Source: Costus lasius (lineage: Eukaryota; Streptophyta; Magnoliopsida; Zingiberales; Costaceae). From it: 64,000 nucleotides of DNA. A program made the translations under genes and the position numbers. The notes below the pieces were generated by a model, which had not been told where the DNA came from, made no database searches, and saw only the letters and a list, made by a program, of their open reading frames with translations. The stretch is from the NCBI GenBank assembly GCA_027563935.2, contig JANVAS020000203.1:4030001-4094000 (forward strand). Reading direction: 5' to 3'. Position 1 is the first letter of the stretch, and each line of letters starts with the position of its first letter. Of this stretch, positions 23,564 through 37,018 are shown one piece after another.

Positions 23564-25709
23564 ATTCCTGCAGCAACGAACACCACAAATTTCAATGTGC
23601 GATCCCTACTGGAAAGGGAGAAGTTTGCTGGGCCAAAGTTCTCAGACTGGTACGGACACCTTAAGATTGTTCTTAAGGCTGAGAGGAAGCTGTATGTCCT
23701 CGAGACGGCAATACCGCCTCAACCCGCTGCGAACGCCGCAAGGGCGGTTCGGGAAGCTTATGAGAAGCATGTCAATGATAGCATTGATGTCGCTTGCCTT
23801 ATGCTTGCGTCTATGACGCCACAGCTGCAGCGTCAGCATGAGGATTTATCTGCTATAGAAATTATAGCAAACCTCAAAATGCTGTATGCTGCACAGGCAA
23901 GGACTGAACGCTATAATTTAACTAAACTTTTCTTTCAGAGCAAACTGACTGAAGGGAGTCCAGTGGGAGCTCACGTACTCAAGATGATTGGGTACAAAGA
24001 GGCTCTAGAGAAACTGGGACATACCATCAATCAGGAGCTTGTTGTAGACATCATCCTGCAGTCTCTCCCGGCTTCTTTTGATCCGTTCATCATTAATTTT
24101 AATATGAACAAGATCGACTGTACGCCGGCGGAGTTACTGAATATGCTCAGTACTACAGAGCAGACTCTTGAGAAGGGAAAGCCTTCATCCTCTGTCCTAA
24201 TGGTTCCTTCCAGGAACAAGAAGAAGGGGAAGAAGGGCAAAGCCCCTATCAAGAGCTACAACAAGGCTCTAAAACAAAAGATAAAGCGGTCAAAGGAATA
24301 CAGATGTTTCCATTGTGGCCAGCTGGGTCACTGGAAAAAGGACTGTAAAGCGCTCCATGGAGACAAGAAGGGAAGCAAGCCTTTCGCTTCTGGCTCAGGT
24401 ATTTTCGTGACTGAAGTCATGGTATCTTCTTCTTCTATTTCATGGGTGTTGGACACTGCATGTGGAGTTCACATTTGTTCAAATGTACAGGAACTCAAGA
24501 GAAGAAGACAGGTGGGACAGCATGAGGTGGACCTACGAGTAGGAAACGGGGCACGGGTTGCTGCTGTTGCTGTAGGAGAATATCACATCTCTTTACCATC
24601 TGGTCTTGTATTAGAACTTGACAATTGTTATTTTGTACCGAGCATAACTAAGAATATTATCTCTATTCCTGCTCTTGTCAGGAAAGGGTTTTCCTTTGAA
24701 TGCAAAACTTCAAAGTGTTATATTTCTTTTGATAATATTGTTTATGCTACTGGGTCGATTAACAATGGGTTATTCATGTTGGACATGGAATGTTCAATAC
24801 AACAGATTGATATTAAGAAAGCCAAGTATGCTGATGACAGCACCTTGCTATGGCATAGTCGTTTAGGCCACATTAACAAGAAGCGCATTAAGCGGTTGCA
24901 TGAACATGGACTGCTGGGATCATTCTCCTATGAGGAGCTTGATACATGCAAAGCTTGTTTAATGGGTAAAATGACGAAGTCTCCTTTTTCTAATAAAGGT
25001 CAAAGGACTTCAGGTTTACTTGACCTCATTCACAGTGATGTGTGTGGGCCATTTAGTAAACATGCCAGAGGTGGCTATTCATACTTCATTACCTTTACTG
25101 ATGATTTCAGTAGGTATGGTTATGTCTATCTAATGAGACATAAGAGTGAATCTTTTGACAAGTTCAAAGAGTTCAAAAATGAAGTACAAAATCAGCTAGG
25201 CCAAAATATCAAGGCACTTTGTTCAGATCGAGGTGGAGAATACTTGAGTCGAGAGTTTACTGACTATCTGAAGGAGTGTGGGATTATCTTACAGCTCACT
25301 CCGCCAGGAACACCGCAATGGAATGGTGTGTCCGAGAGGAGAAATAGAACCTTACTGGATATGGTTCGTTCTATGATGAGTCAGGCTACTCTGCCTTACT
25401 CCTTTTGGGGATTTGCACTGGAAACAGCTGCAAAGGTACTAAACCGAGTGCCATCCAAGGCCGTTTCAAAGACTCCATATGAGTTATGGTATGAGAAACA
25501 GCCGAGCTTGACATTTATTAAGATCTGGGGTTGCGAGGCTTATGTCAAAAAGCTCGCCTCTGGGAAACTGGAGAGTAGATCTGATAAATGTATCTTTGTC
25601 GGTTACCCTAAGGAAACTAAGGGTTATTATTTCTACGATCCAAAAGAGAACAAAGTATTTGTTGCTCGAACGGCTATTTTTCTTGAGAAGGAATTTCTTC
25701 TGCAAGAGG
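23564..25709 (+). pseudogene. gag-protease-integrase of T3, cut by solo LTR
   Basis: Open from the predicted acceptor to the insertion point without a stop. Gag (FAGPKFSDWYGHLKIVLKAERKLYVLE), zinc knuckle CFHCGQLGHWKKDC, protease LDTACGVH, GAG-pre-integrase WHSRLGHINKKR, integrase core with HSDVCGP, SDRGGEY and NGVSERRNR. It ends in EFLLQE, where the 2.9-kb solo LTR lies between two AGAGG copies. Before that insertion this part was intact; the rest of pol (28655 onward) carries three stops. Confidence 0.92.
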
Positions 25710-26959
25710 TGTAACATCCCGTTATCTTAACCCCAAACAAGCAACACGAGTCATGAAAGATACCGGATGTTATCATACAAGATCGATTCACATGCTAGGT
25801 AAAACCAAGTTCAAGAAAACACGATCTGAAAATTTTCAAGAATCCATACATAAAACACACGAAACACAAATTTCATAAATGTACCTGCCACCACGCAATC
25901 CTTGCACTAGACATATGCAAGGCAACAGTTATATCAAATCCGTATAAAATCCATAAAATCCATAATCACATAAAGGTACCTGCCACCAGGCAATACTTGC
26001 ACTAAACATATGCAAGTTCACATTTATATCAAATCCGATTACACAAATATAAATCGACTACAAATTCAAAACAAAAACCACAATGTCGATTCTATAATTT
26101 TGTAACCAATATCAATGTTACCAAACACCGAAACCAGGCTAAAGCCCGCGGTGACACAAAAATCAAACTCATTTAACTGCCACAATCCGGCAACACAAGT
26201 TCACATAGTTCACAATATTCATATAGTTCGGCCACAACCGGCCCCAATAATTAAGCACAAAAGTCTTATTCATTCAACTGGCATATCACGATATTCATAT
26301 AAAATGCTAACTGGAAATGCGCCCCTGCTCTACACCTGAAAATAATGAGGGGTGAGCTACACAGCCCAGTGAGTGGATAGTCTCAAACGACCATCCATAA
26401 TTTACACTCAAAAATATATGCAGATTATTTTAAAAACATTTAACAGAATATCGTGTTAACATATAACCATAATTAAAGCACAGAACTCATATAAAACAGT
26501 CAGATGTACACTGCTAAGACATCACACCAAAGTCACCACAGAGTAACCAAAGTTCTAGAGCTATACTCTAAACCAACTAAACACACCAACCACTTAATTA
26601 ACCTAGTTGTCCAGCATATTCAGTAGTGACCATTATGGTCTAACCCGGCTTTGGCCTAAGCACTGGGAGAAGCCTGCAAATCACATGCAACATATAGATG
26701 GACGGTGTGTAGATTCAAGAGGTGGCCCCCGCCAGGTCACGACGTGGCACTTTGCTCTACGATCACCCCATAACACAAAAATCTAAGCGTTCTAAGAGTG
26801 ACGACATCAAGAGGTGGCCCCTGTCCGACCAAGACATGGCACTTTGCGTCTTATATCACTCGTTCTCCCAAAGGGTTCCTACTGGACAACAATAGACACA
26901 ACTTATATCTTATTTCACAACGGTGGACTCCTAAGCGTAGACCAGACTCTAGGATAGTC

Positions 26960-27140
26960 ATATCACAATAATCACAACAGGCAGGCTGAACATCAACCCC
27001 CATCACAATAATCATAACAGGCAGGCTGAACATCAACCCCCTCTTTTGTCACAATAATCACATCAGGCAGGCTGAACAACAACCCCCTCACATATCACAA
27101 TACAGGGCTGAAATTCAAACCCTTAACATATCACATATAG
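26960..27140. repeat. Degenerate tandem repeat in solo LTR
   Basis: About four copies of a roughly 40-50-bp unit sharing TCACAATAATCA and CAGGCAGGCTGAACA, decaying to the right. Confidence 0.7.
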
Positions 27141-27680
27141 ACTATCCTCTTGAGTTTAAGGTAACACTTAGCCTAGTCCTAACCATTCCATGATCACAAC
27201 ACATAATATTTGAAATCACATAACCACATACTATTAAAAAAAAATCACATATTCACATAATATTAAAAAAATCACATAATGTAGTGTAGTTCTTAGGTTT
27301 CATGCTGATCCGTTCAATGTAGCCTTGCTAAGTTATCACCCAAATTTCTCAAACAAAGATTCATGGTCATAAATAAACAAACATGATTCTTATAATATTA
27401 TTAGCATTTATTAAGGCATCCATAAAAATCAACATAAGCTTAAAATCCATGTTCTTACAATCTGGTTCACAAAACATCACATGAAGCCCACGGTTTCAAA
27501 CATAATATCTACTTAAAATATTAACCTTAGTTAACAAGATTTTCATGCTACCAAAAATCAATGATTTAATGCTACCAAAATTCCCTATAAAATACCTAGT
27601 TAACAAGAATTTCATGTTCAAAATCATTGATTTAAAGTTTCCTAAATTCCACATAAAAATACCTTAACTTTCATGATGTA

Positions 27681-27830
27681 AAAATTCGGTTTTTCATGAT
27701 ATATTCACCTTTGCAAAATTCGGTTTTCATGATATATTCACCTTTGCAAAATTCGGTTTTCAACATGGTATATTCACCTTTGCAAAATTCGGTTTTCATG
27801 ATTTATACATCCTTGCAAATTTTCGGTTTT
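27681..27830. repeat. Tandem repeat of about 34 bp in solo LTR
   Basis: Four copies of a unit containing AAAATTCGGTTTTCATGATA and TTCACCTTTGC. Confidence 0.8.
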
Positions 27831-28654
27831 TCACATGAAGAAGTCTTGAGTTTCGGTTTAGCATGATAAAATTTCCAAATCAATCCATTGTATCAAATAA
27901 CACCACCAATTTAATAGGATTCGAAAAGACACTCCACTCACCTCTTAACCGTGAACACCAAGGTGAAAATCCTCTACAAAAAATCGTCTAAAGCCTTTAA
28001 ACCGCCCAAAGAATCTCCAAGAACTCGCCAAGGACGTTTCTTCACTTCAAGGAAAATTCGCCAAGGGGGAAGAAGATGGAGAAAATCGCCTCAAGAACTC
28101 TTCAAGAATCGCCACTTCTTCTCAAGCCGTCGCTCAAAATTTTCTCCCAAGCCAAAAACATCAATTTCCTACCCTAACCGAGATTACTCATCTAAAATTT
28201 CGGTTTTCCAATTTTAAACCCGTTAATCATAATTCAAATAGGGTTTAACCCATTTAACTAACTAATTCAAATTTTAAATCTAATATCCATCTAATTCATT
28301 GCAAACCCAATAACCCATAATTTTAGCCATTAACTAACCATTCACTTAACCGAAATCCAATAAAGATTTAAGTCTAATTAATTAACAACCAATACACTCA
28401 AATTAATTAACAATTAAATAACTTAAATTAACAAGCAATAAACTCTAATTAATTAACAATTAAATAACTTAATTTAACAAGCAATAAACTCTAATTAATT
28501 AACTGAAAATTAACATCCAATAAGCTAGTTAATTAATTAACATTAACATCCATAGTCAATGATTTTATTTAAACCAAAATAAAATATCACAACCAATGGT
28601 TTTAATTAAATCAAAAATAATACTTACCAAGACTTAAGATCCTTGGATCTTACA

Positions 28655-29585
28655 AGAGGCCAGTGGGAGAGAAATAAAGCTGGATGAGAATCCAGAAGAA
28701 GGACAAAGTAGTCAAGCACAGTTGGATGAGCCTGAGCCAATAGAATAGGTTGATGTTCAACCTGAGGCTCAGATATCACGGGAACCGCGAAGATCGGGAA
28801 GGATCCGTCGATAGCCTGAGCGCTATGACGGAGTCTACATCATTGATGATGAACCCCTCACTTATGCGGATGCGGTCAGTGGACCGGAATCAGCGAGATG
28901 GCTTGAAGCTATGCGAGCCGAGATGGACTCCATGTCAAATAACCAAGTTTGGGATTTGGTTGATCCGCCTCCGGGAGTAATCCCTATAGGCTGTAAGTGG
29001 ATCTTCAAGAAGAAGATTGACATGGATGGTAACGTGGTTACCTATAAAGGCAGGCTAGTTGCGAAAGGTTTCAAACAAGTCTACGGGATAGATTATGATG
29101 AAACTTTCTCTCCTATAGCTATGTTCAAGTCTATTCGGATTATTCTTGCGATAGCAGCATATTATGATTATGAGATCTAGCAAATGGATGTGAAGACCGC
29201 TTTCCTTAATGGAAAACTAGAAGAGGATGTGTATATGACACAACCTGAAGGTTTCACTAATCCATCAGATCGTCATAAAATATGCAAATTAAAGAAGTCC
29301 ATTTATGGACTTAAACAGGCATCGAGAAGCTGGAATATTCGTTTTGATGAATCAATCTGTGAATTTGGTTTCATCAAAAATGAAGATGACCCGTGTGTAT
29401 ATAAGAGGTTTAGTGGGAGCGTGATTACTTTCCTAGTCCTCTACGTCGATGATATATTGATCATTGGAAACGATATTCCTGAACTACATGCGGTTAAGGC
29501 ATGGTTAAGAAAATGTTTCCAGATGAAAGATTTAGGAGAAGTAGCCTATGTATTAGGTGTGAAGATCTACAGAGATAGATCTAAG
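28655..29585 (+). pseudogene. RT part of T3 pol, three in-frame stops, cut by T4
   Basis: Resumes after the solo LTR in the integrase-RT linker. In-frame TAG codons at 28746-28748, 28812-28814 (CGA-TAG where others have CGA-CAG) and 29178-29180 (TGG to TAG just before QMDVKTAFLNG). RT motifs are otherwise preserved, including YVDD. It ends at CTAAG, the T4 target site. The stops make T3 non-autonomous even without its insertions. Confidence 0.9.
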
Positions 29586-31300
29586 TGTTGGGGTATGCCC
29601 TTAGGCTAATGTTTGAGGCCTTGGGATTGTAACAGTATCATGTAATAAACTCTTCTGTTTATAAAGGCATGGTTGTTATTCAGTTTGTTACCTTGTCTGC
29701 TGTAATAAGTGTACTTCTGAATAATGTCTCAAAGCTGTTCAGCTAGGCTGACAAGCTTTATGTCCTTAGTCGAGATATCTTGGTGAACATGAGACAGCCT
29801 TGATATGATTGAGACTAATATGTGTTCTAATCTTATAGGATGCTTCGAGCATGGAATAAGGTGTAGACTCATGGGTACATTGGATGTACTGGACAGACCC
29901 TACTAGGATATTCAATTGTTTGTCACGATGTGAATATTCCTTGATTGCAACAAGTGGCACATTTCCTCTGACTTGAGATCACTTGTGTTTCTAAATGATG
30001 ATTGTCATTGTTTTGAGGTAGTTCAATATCATTTGAAAGACAATGATTATAGACTATCTTGGATGGTGAGCTTGAATCAGGTTAGGGCACTAGTGATAGA
30101 CATAGGATTGCCATCTCCTTGTTTAAGGAGTGTGATGTTCTACAGGGGCCCCCTGGATGAGATGATTGAGAAAGTGTATGGCCATACCCAGGTGACTGTG
30201 TTCATCTGATCTAATCATGCTTATCATATTGGAGCTACAAGCTTGACACGCTTGTCCAATAAGAATATCCAGTGGCAAAGGAAATATGTATGCCTTGTGA
30301 GTTAGAGTCACACTTGTGCTGTGGTTTGGGTGAAGTCTTGGAAGACTCTTTCCTTTCTATCGGGAGACAGTGATGTGTTGCTAGATACCCCTCACTGATC
30401 ATGATAACGTGAGTTATCATTACGGACATTTAGAGGAAACCCTTAGGGTCGCACAATTTGATGATATGGCTTACTTAAGTCAGATCGTGTGGACTGAATT
30501 GTTTAGGTTCAGTTTAAAGGAGTTTTAAACTCTGATTGTGAGTGAGATCTGGTCTGATCATGTTTGATTGATTAGGGCTTGAGATCGGTAAGCTTCGATC
30601 GAGAGATTAGATGCTGGATCGGTGAGATCAGGAGCATCATGAGATCAACGGTGATCTTGAACCTTGAGGTTCAATAAGATCGACCATTGCTTGGGCTGAT
30701 TTGGTCTTGGACCAAAGTCATTTGAACCGGCTCATATTGTGAGCGCTTGGTTCAAAGATTCGAATGGGGTGAAGGTGTTACGGTTCACTTCATGTGAACG
30801 CATAACCGTTGAGAGTAATGGGTTGCTATTTTTGGATAGCAACGCCTCCACGTTGATCACAACGTTCGCTCTATCGCCTCTCATCACCTTGGACGAGATT
30901 TACTCTCTTCTCGTGTGACAAAGCTCTCGACGAGGGTAGAGGAAGTTCATCTTCGCCAAGCCCAAAGGATCTCATCTCCTCCACGCGCAAAGGACCCTTG
31001 AAGCTTTGCTAGCACAAAGACGACAAGGAGAAGCCATTCCTCATCGTGTGTGCGTCGACTAGGGAGAAGATCCCTTTCGGTCTTTGATTCCAACACATCA
31101 TCCAACGAATGGCGATGGTATGATTCTTCCTGATTTGCAATCGGTTTTTCATAGTTGATCATATATATCATGCAACCGATTCTTGATGCCCTAATTTCCG
31201 CCCATGCAAAAGTGTTCTATGTGCATGCATTAGGGTTTTGCGCCCCCCTCTTGAAAGGGGTTTTATCCGCTTGCGCTCCCCCTTGAAGGGGACTCCTGCA
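29586..31300 (+). repeat. 5' LTR of T4
   Basis: 1715 bp, TGTTGGGGTATGCCC...GACTCCTGCA. TATA-like TATAAAG at 29660-29666. Mini-exon ATG-GCG-ATG at 31109-31117, then donor GTATGA. Confidence 0.96.
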
Positions 31301-33099
31301 ATTGGTATCAGAGCAGGCTTTTATGCATGATAAATATTTTTGCTGTGATTTGTGATCCTTGTATGCGCCATATTTCTAGATCTAGGCTACATGCGCAACT
31401 TTACTAGTTATGTATTGTTGTTGGCGCATGTATGTAGGTAGCGCTTCTATATGTTGTTTTTGATGTTTATCTTAAAAATAAAATGACTTGCGCGCTTACC
31501 ATTAGATCTAAATGGCGCCTGCAGTAAACCCTTAGACGGGTTATTAGGGTTGAAGTCGTCCTCTAGGTTAGATCCAACTGGTCTGATCAGACTATCTGAC
31601 AGCCTAGATGGGTCGACCAGAGAGCACCTGTGCGTAAGCTATAGGTGGCTCTAGGTCGACTGCATCAAAGGCGTGTAACGATGTCTGATGGAGACACTTT
31701 ATGAACGCACATGAGTTAGGCCCGGGGTCACACCCGTTTGCCAGATCTCACAGTGGTCGTTCAGCCCTGCCGCATGCATGTTTGACCACTGGGTCAACTC
31801 AAGTCAGTTAGGACTTGGTGCATGCAAGGGAAATGGATCTGACTAGGTTGGATGAGTGGATCCCTAGTAATGGACCGTTGTAAGGTTGTAGGGTGTATAA
31901 GGAAATTAAAATTCAAACCTATGGGGTTTTTCGAAATTTAATTTCATGAATGGATCACATGATGATTGATGCATATGTATGTTTATTTAATCTTATGTGG
32001 GCTGCCCATGTTAAATGTGTGCTGTGCTGGGGCCTGCGTGCCTGGAAATGATTTTGTAAATTAATTTTAATTGTGATCTGCGAATCACCTTGTACTTAAT
32101 TTATAAAATGTAATTGACCTGCGTGTCAATCTTGTCTAGATAGATTAATTTGTAAATTAATCAGACAAGAGCACAGAGTACACTTGGCAGAGGCGCATGC
32201 AGCAAGTGGCTTGACCAGGTGGGAGGTCTAGGGTTCGACCCTAGGACCTGGCGCATATTCCTGGTGGGCGCACCAGATCTGCAGATGGCGCTTGGGCCCT
32301 GGTTTGGGCCAGATGAGCAGCAAAAGCCCCATGATGAAAAGCAAGTGAAGACTTAATTTAGGTTAAGGTCTTACTTAGGCTATGGGCTTTTACCACATAA
32401 GATCCATGCTTTCTTTTATTGTTTTATAAGTAGAACAGCATGTTATAATTTATCTTCTGCTATCACCATAGGAATTGCATGATAGTGAGGAAGATAAAAG
32501 ACCGTTAAAATCCAACGCTGAAATATCAAGCTCGTAAGCCTTCTGACGCGAAACCTCACTGTTCTGACTATCGTTGGAGCCGTGTTGTACCCACTCAGTG
32601 GGCACGTCCATCTATCTTCAGACGGTGTGTGATTACACCTGCGTGTTACAGAGTAGGGATTTATCCCTTCTCGTTGCTCAGCATAGCACGTGGTGGTCCA
32701 GGGAGTAGGTCGGGTCAGCTTGACCATGTAGGCAACATATGTGGCGCATATGGTAGCACATGGAGGCAGCCATCTGTGGGATCAGAGATTGTGTTGTACC
32801 AACTCAGTTGGCACAGTCGGCTGGATTGCCCAGATGAAGGGGAATCGCACGGGTTGGCGATTGGCTGGGACAGCCTACCAGAAATTAGTGCTTGTCCTCT
32901 CTGTGCATCTTATCTCGCCTGAGCGGGACGCGGAGACCAAGTATGAAATCTGGATCCCATCTCACTAAAAGAGTTCTACTCTTTCGGGCTGTTTTGCTGG
33001 ATTTTTCAGCCAGATAAAATAGTGAGAAAAAGAATCTTTCTTAAGTCCTGATTGATTCTTGACATTGATACTGACCTTGCTGTTCTTGCATTGTTGTAG
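31118..33099 (+). other. Predicted leader intron of T4
   Basis: Donor GTATGA at 31118, acceptor ...TTGCATTGTTGTAG ending 33099. The join reads ATG-GCG-ATG-ATT-CCT-GCA-GCA..., in frame with gag. Contains the PBS, the TTCGA hairpin (32228-32244) and the three-hairpin block (32590-32602; 32787-32818; 32914-32927). Confidence 0.55.
31303..31314 (+). other. PBS of T4
   Basis: TGGTATCAGAGC two bases after the LTR; initiator tRNA-Met type. Confidence 0.95.
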
Positions 33100-36000
33100 A
33101 TTCCTGCAGCAACGAACACCATGAGCTTCAATGTGCGATCCCTACTGGAAAGAGAGAAGTTTTCTGGGCCGAACTTCTCTGACTGGTTTGGACACCTTAA
33201 GATCGTTCTTAAGGCAGAGAGGAAACTGTATGTCCTCGAGACGGCGATACCGCCGCAGCCCGCTCCGAACGCCGCAAGGGCGGTTCGGGATGCCTATGAA
33301 AAGCACGTCAATGATAGCATTGATGTCGCTTGCCTGATGCTAGCGTCTATGACGCCACCGCTGCAGCGTCAGCATGAGGATATGTCGGCTATAGAAATTA
33401 TAGCGAACCTCAAGATGCTGTATGCTGCACAGGCGAGGACAGAACGCTATAATCTGACGAAGCTGTTCTTTCAGAGCAAACTGGCCGAAGGGAGCCCAGT
33501 GGGAGCTCACGTGCTCAAGATGATTGGGCACAAGGAGGCTCTAGAGAAACTGGGGCATACCATCAACCAGGAGCTTCCTGTAGACATTATTCTGCAGTCT
33601 CTTCCGCCCTCTTTCGATGCGTTCATCATTAACTTTAATATGAACTAAATTGATTGTACTCCGGCAGAGCTGCTGAATATGCTCTTGACTACTGAGGAAA
33701 CTCTGAAGGGTAAGCCTTCGACCTCTGTCTTGATGGTTCCTTCAAGGAACAAGAAGAAGGGGAAGAAGGGCAAAGCCCCTGTCAAGAACTACAACAAGGC
33801 TCTGAAGCAAAAGGTTAAGCGGTCCAAGGAATACAGGTGTTTCCACTGTGGCCAGCTGGGTCACTGGAAAAAGGACTGTAAAGCGCTCCAAGGAGACAAG
33901 AGGGGAAGCATCGCTTCTGGCTCAGGTATATTCGTGACTGAAGTCATGTTTTCATCTTCTTCTATATCATGGGTGTTGGACACTGCATGTGGAGTTCACA
34001 TTTGTTCAAATGTACAGGAACTCAGGAGAAGAAGACAGGTGGGACAGCATGAGGTAGACCTACGCGTTGGAAACGGGGCACGGGTTGCTGCTGTTGCTGT
34101 AGGAGACTATTTCATTACTTTACCATCTGGCATTGTATTGGAATTAAACAATTGTTATTTTGTACCGAGTATTACTAAAAATATTATCTCAATTCCTGCT
34201 CTTGTCAGGAAAGGATTTGCCTTTGAATGCAATATTTCAAAGTGTGTTTTATCTTGTGATAATATTGTTTATGCAACTGGTTCAATTAACAATGGGTTGT
34301 TCATGTTGGACATGGAACATTCGATACAAAACATTGATAATAAGAAAGCCAAGTATGCTGAAGACAGCACCTTGCTATGGCATAGTCGTTTAGGCCATAT
34401 AAACGAGAAGCGCATTAAGCGGTTGCATGATCATGGACTGCTGGGATCATTCTCCTATGTGGAGATTGATACATGCAAGGCTTGTTTAATGGGTAAAATG
34501 ACGAAGTCACCTTTTCCTCACAAAGGTCAAAGGGCTTCAGGTTTACTTGACCTTATACACAGTGATGTGTGTGGGCCATTTAGTAAACATGCTAGAGGTG
34601 GCTATCAGTACTTCATTACCTTTACTGATGATTTCAGTAGGTATGGGTATGTCTATCTGATGAGACATAAAAGTGAATCTTTTGACAAGTTCAAAGAGTT
34701 CAAGAATGAAGTACAAAATCAGCTAGGCCGAAATATCAAGGCACTTCGCTCAGATCGAGGTGGAGAATACCTAAGTCATGCGTTTACTGACTATCTAAAG
34801 GAGTGTGGGATTATCTCACAGCTCACTCCGCCAGGAACACCGCAATGGAATGGTGTGTCCGAGAGGAGAAATAGAACGTTACTTGATATGGTTCGTTCTA
34901 TGATGAGTCAGGCTACTCTTCCATACTCTTTTTGGGGATTTGCACTGGAGACAGCTGCAAAGGTACTAAACCGAGTGCCATCCAAGGCAGTTTCAAAGAC
35001 GCCATATGAGTTATGGTATGGGAAACAGCCAAGCTTGACATTTATCAGGATCTGGGGTTGCGAGGCTTATGTCAAAAAGCTCGCCTCTGGGAAACTAGAG
35101 AGCAGATCTGAGAAATGTATTTTTGTCGGGTACCCTAAGGAAACTAAGGGTTATTATTTCTACGATCCCAAAGAGAACAAGGTATTTGTTGCTCGGACGG
35201 CCATATTTCTTGAGAAGGAGTTTCTTCTGCAAGAGGCCAGTGGGAGAGAAATAAAGCTGGATGAGAATCCAGAGGAAGGACAAAGTAGTCAAGCACAGTT
35301 GGATGAGCCTGAGCCGGTAGATCAGGTTACTGAACAACCTGAGGCTCAGATATCACGGGAACCGCGAAGATCGGGTAGGATCCGTCGACAGCCTGAGCGC
35401 TATGACGGAGTCTACATCATTGATAATGATGAACCCCTCACTTATGCGGATGCGGTCAGTGGACCGGAGTCAGCTAGATGGCTTGAAGCTATGCGAGCCG
35501 AGATGGACTCCATGTCAGATAACCAAGTCTGGGATTTGGTTGATCCGCCTCCGGGAGTTATCCCTATAGGCTGTAAATGGATCTTCAAGAAGAAGATTGA
35601 CATGGATGGTAACGTGGTTACCTATAAAGGCAGGCTAGTTGCGAAAGGTTTCAAACAAATCTAGATTATGATGAAACTTTCTCACCTGTAGCCATGTTTA
35701 AGTCTATTCGGATTCTTTTCGCGATAGCTGCATATTATGATTATGAGATCTGGCAGATGGATGTGAAGACAGCTTTCCTTAATGGAAATCTGGACGAGGA
35801 TGTGTATATGACACAACCTGAGGGTTTCACTAATCCATCAGATCGTCATAAAATATGAAAGTTAAAGAAGTCTATTTATGGACTTAAGCAAGCATCAAGA
35901 AGCTGGAATATTCGTTTTGATGAATCAGTTATTGAATTTGGTTTCATCAAGAACGAGGATGACCCGTGTGTATATAAGAGGTTTAGTGGGAGCGTAATTA

Positions 36001-36998
36001 CATTTCTAGTCCTCTACGTCGATGATATCTTGATCATTGGAAATGACATTCCTGAAATGCATGCGGTTAAGGCATGGTTAAGGAAATGTTTCCAGATGAA
36101 AGATCTAGGAGAAGCAGCCTATGTATTAGGTGTGAAGATCTACAGGGATAGATCTAAGAGGCTTCTCGGGTTGTGCCAGAGTACTTACATCGATAAAGTC
36201 CTGGAGAGATTTCATTTAGAGAATTCTAAACGAGGATATCTTCCAGTCAGACATGGTCTGAATCTTTCGAAGAGTCAGTGTCCACAAACACAGACTGAGA
36301 AAGATGAAATGGACAATACGCCTTATGCTTCGGCTATTGGATCCATTATGTATGCGATGTTGTGTACTCGCCCAGACGTCGCTTACGGGTTAAGCGTGAC
36401 CAGTCGGTTCCAAAGTAATCCAGGTATGGCGCACTGGATTGCAGTCAAGAACATTTTAAAATATCTGCGGAGGACCAAAGATATGTTCTTGATATATGGT
36501 GGTCAGGAAGAACTCAGTATTGAAGGATATACTGACGCTTCGTTCCAGTCTGACCAGGATGATTTCCGATCGCAATCAGGCTATGTTTTTAGCTTGAATG
36601 GAGGAGCAGTGGTGTGGAAGAGTTTCAAACAGTCAACTGTTGCTGATTCCACAACAGAAGCCGAGTATGTTGCAGCCTCGGAAGCATCCAAGGAGGCAGT
36701 CTGGATTCGTAAGTTCTTACGGGAACTTGGTGTCGTTCCTTCGAGTGCAGATCCTTTGGTTATCTTCTGTGATAACACTGGAGCAATCGCACAAGCAAAG
36801 GAACCACGGTCGCACCAGAAGTCCAAGCACATACAGAGACGGTTTCATTTGATCCGGGAGATCATTGATCGTGGCGAGATCAAAATATGCAAGGTTCATA
36901 CAGATGACAATCTGGCAGACCCGCTTACCAAGCCTCTGGCGCAGCAGAAGCATGAGAAGCACTGTAATAATATGGGTTTGAGATTTCTTAACCATTAG
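33100..36998 (+). pseudogene. gag-pol of T4 with nonsense, frameshift and nonsense
   Basis: Aligns end to end with the intact T5 frame. Lesions: TAA at 33646-33648 late in Gag (NFNMN then stop, where T5 reads on); a 7-bp deletion at about 35663 (CGGGATA missing between two TA dinucleotides), which shifts the RT frame; and TGA at 35856-35858 (TGC in relatives). Zinc knuckle, protease LDTACGVH, the integrase triad, YVDD and RNase H motifs are still readable. A truncated Gag of about 175 residues without its knuckle is the largest gag product expected. Movement of this copy therefore points to help in trans. Confidence 0.94.
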
Positions 36999-37005
36999 AT
37001 TAAGT

Positions 37006-37018
37006 GCAAGTGGGAGAT
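37006..37018 (+). other. Polypurine tract of T4
   Basis: GCAAGTGGGAGAT directly before the 3' LTR. Confidence 0.8.

Larger units (their letters stand above)
25710..28654. mobile_element. Solo LTR, probably Ty3/gypsy chromovirus type
   Basis: 2945 bp starting TGTAACATCCCG and ending ...GGATCTTACA, flanked by AGAGG (25705-25709 and 28655-28659) inside the integrase frame of T3. No PBS, polypurine tract or polyprotein is present, so this is a single LTR left by LTR-LTR recombination. The TGTAACA(T/C)CCC terminus is common in plant Tekay/Del elements; that assignment, and the strand, are inference. AT-rich, especially 28200-28650. Confidence 0.75.

Noticed and set aside
28240..28640. AT-rich TTAATTAA-laden tract as a replication origin or matrix attachment region
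   Set aside because: Base composition alone is not evidence; it lies within the solo LTR.
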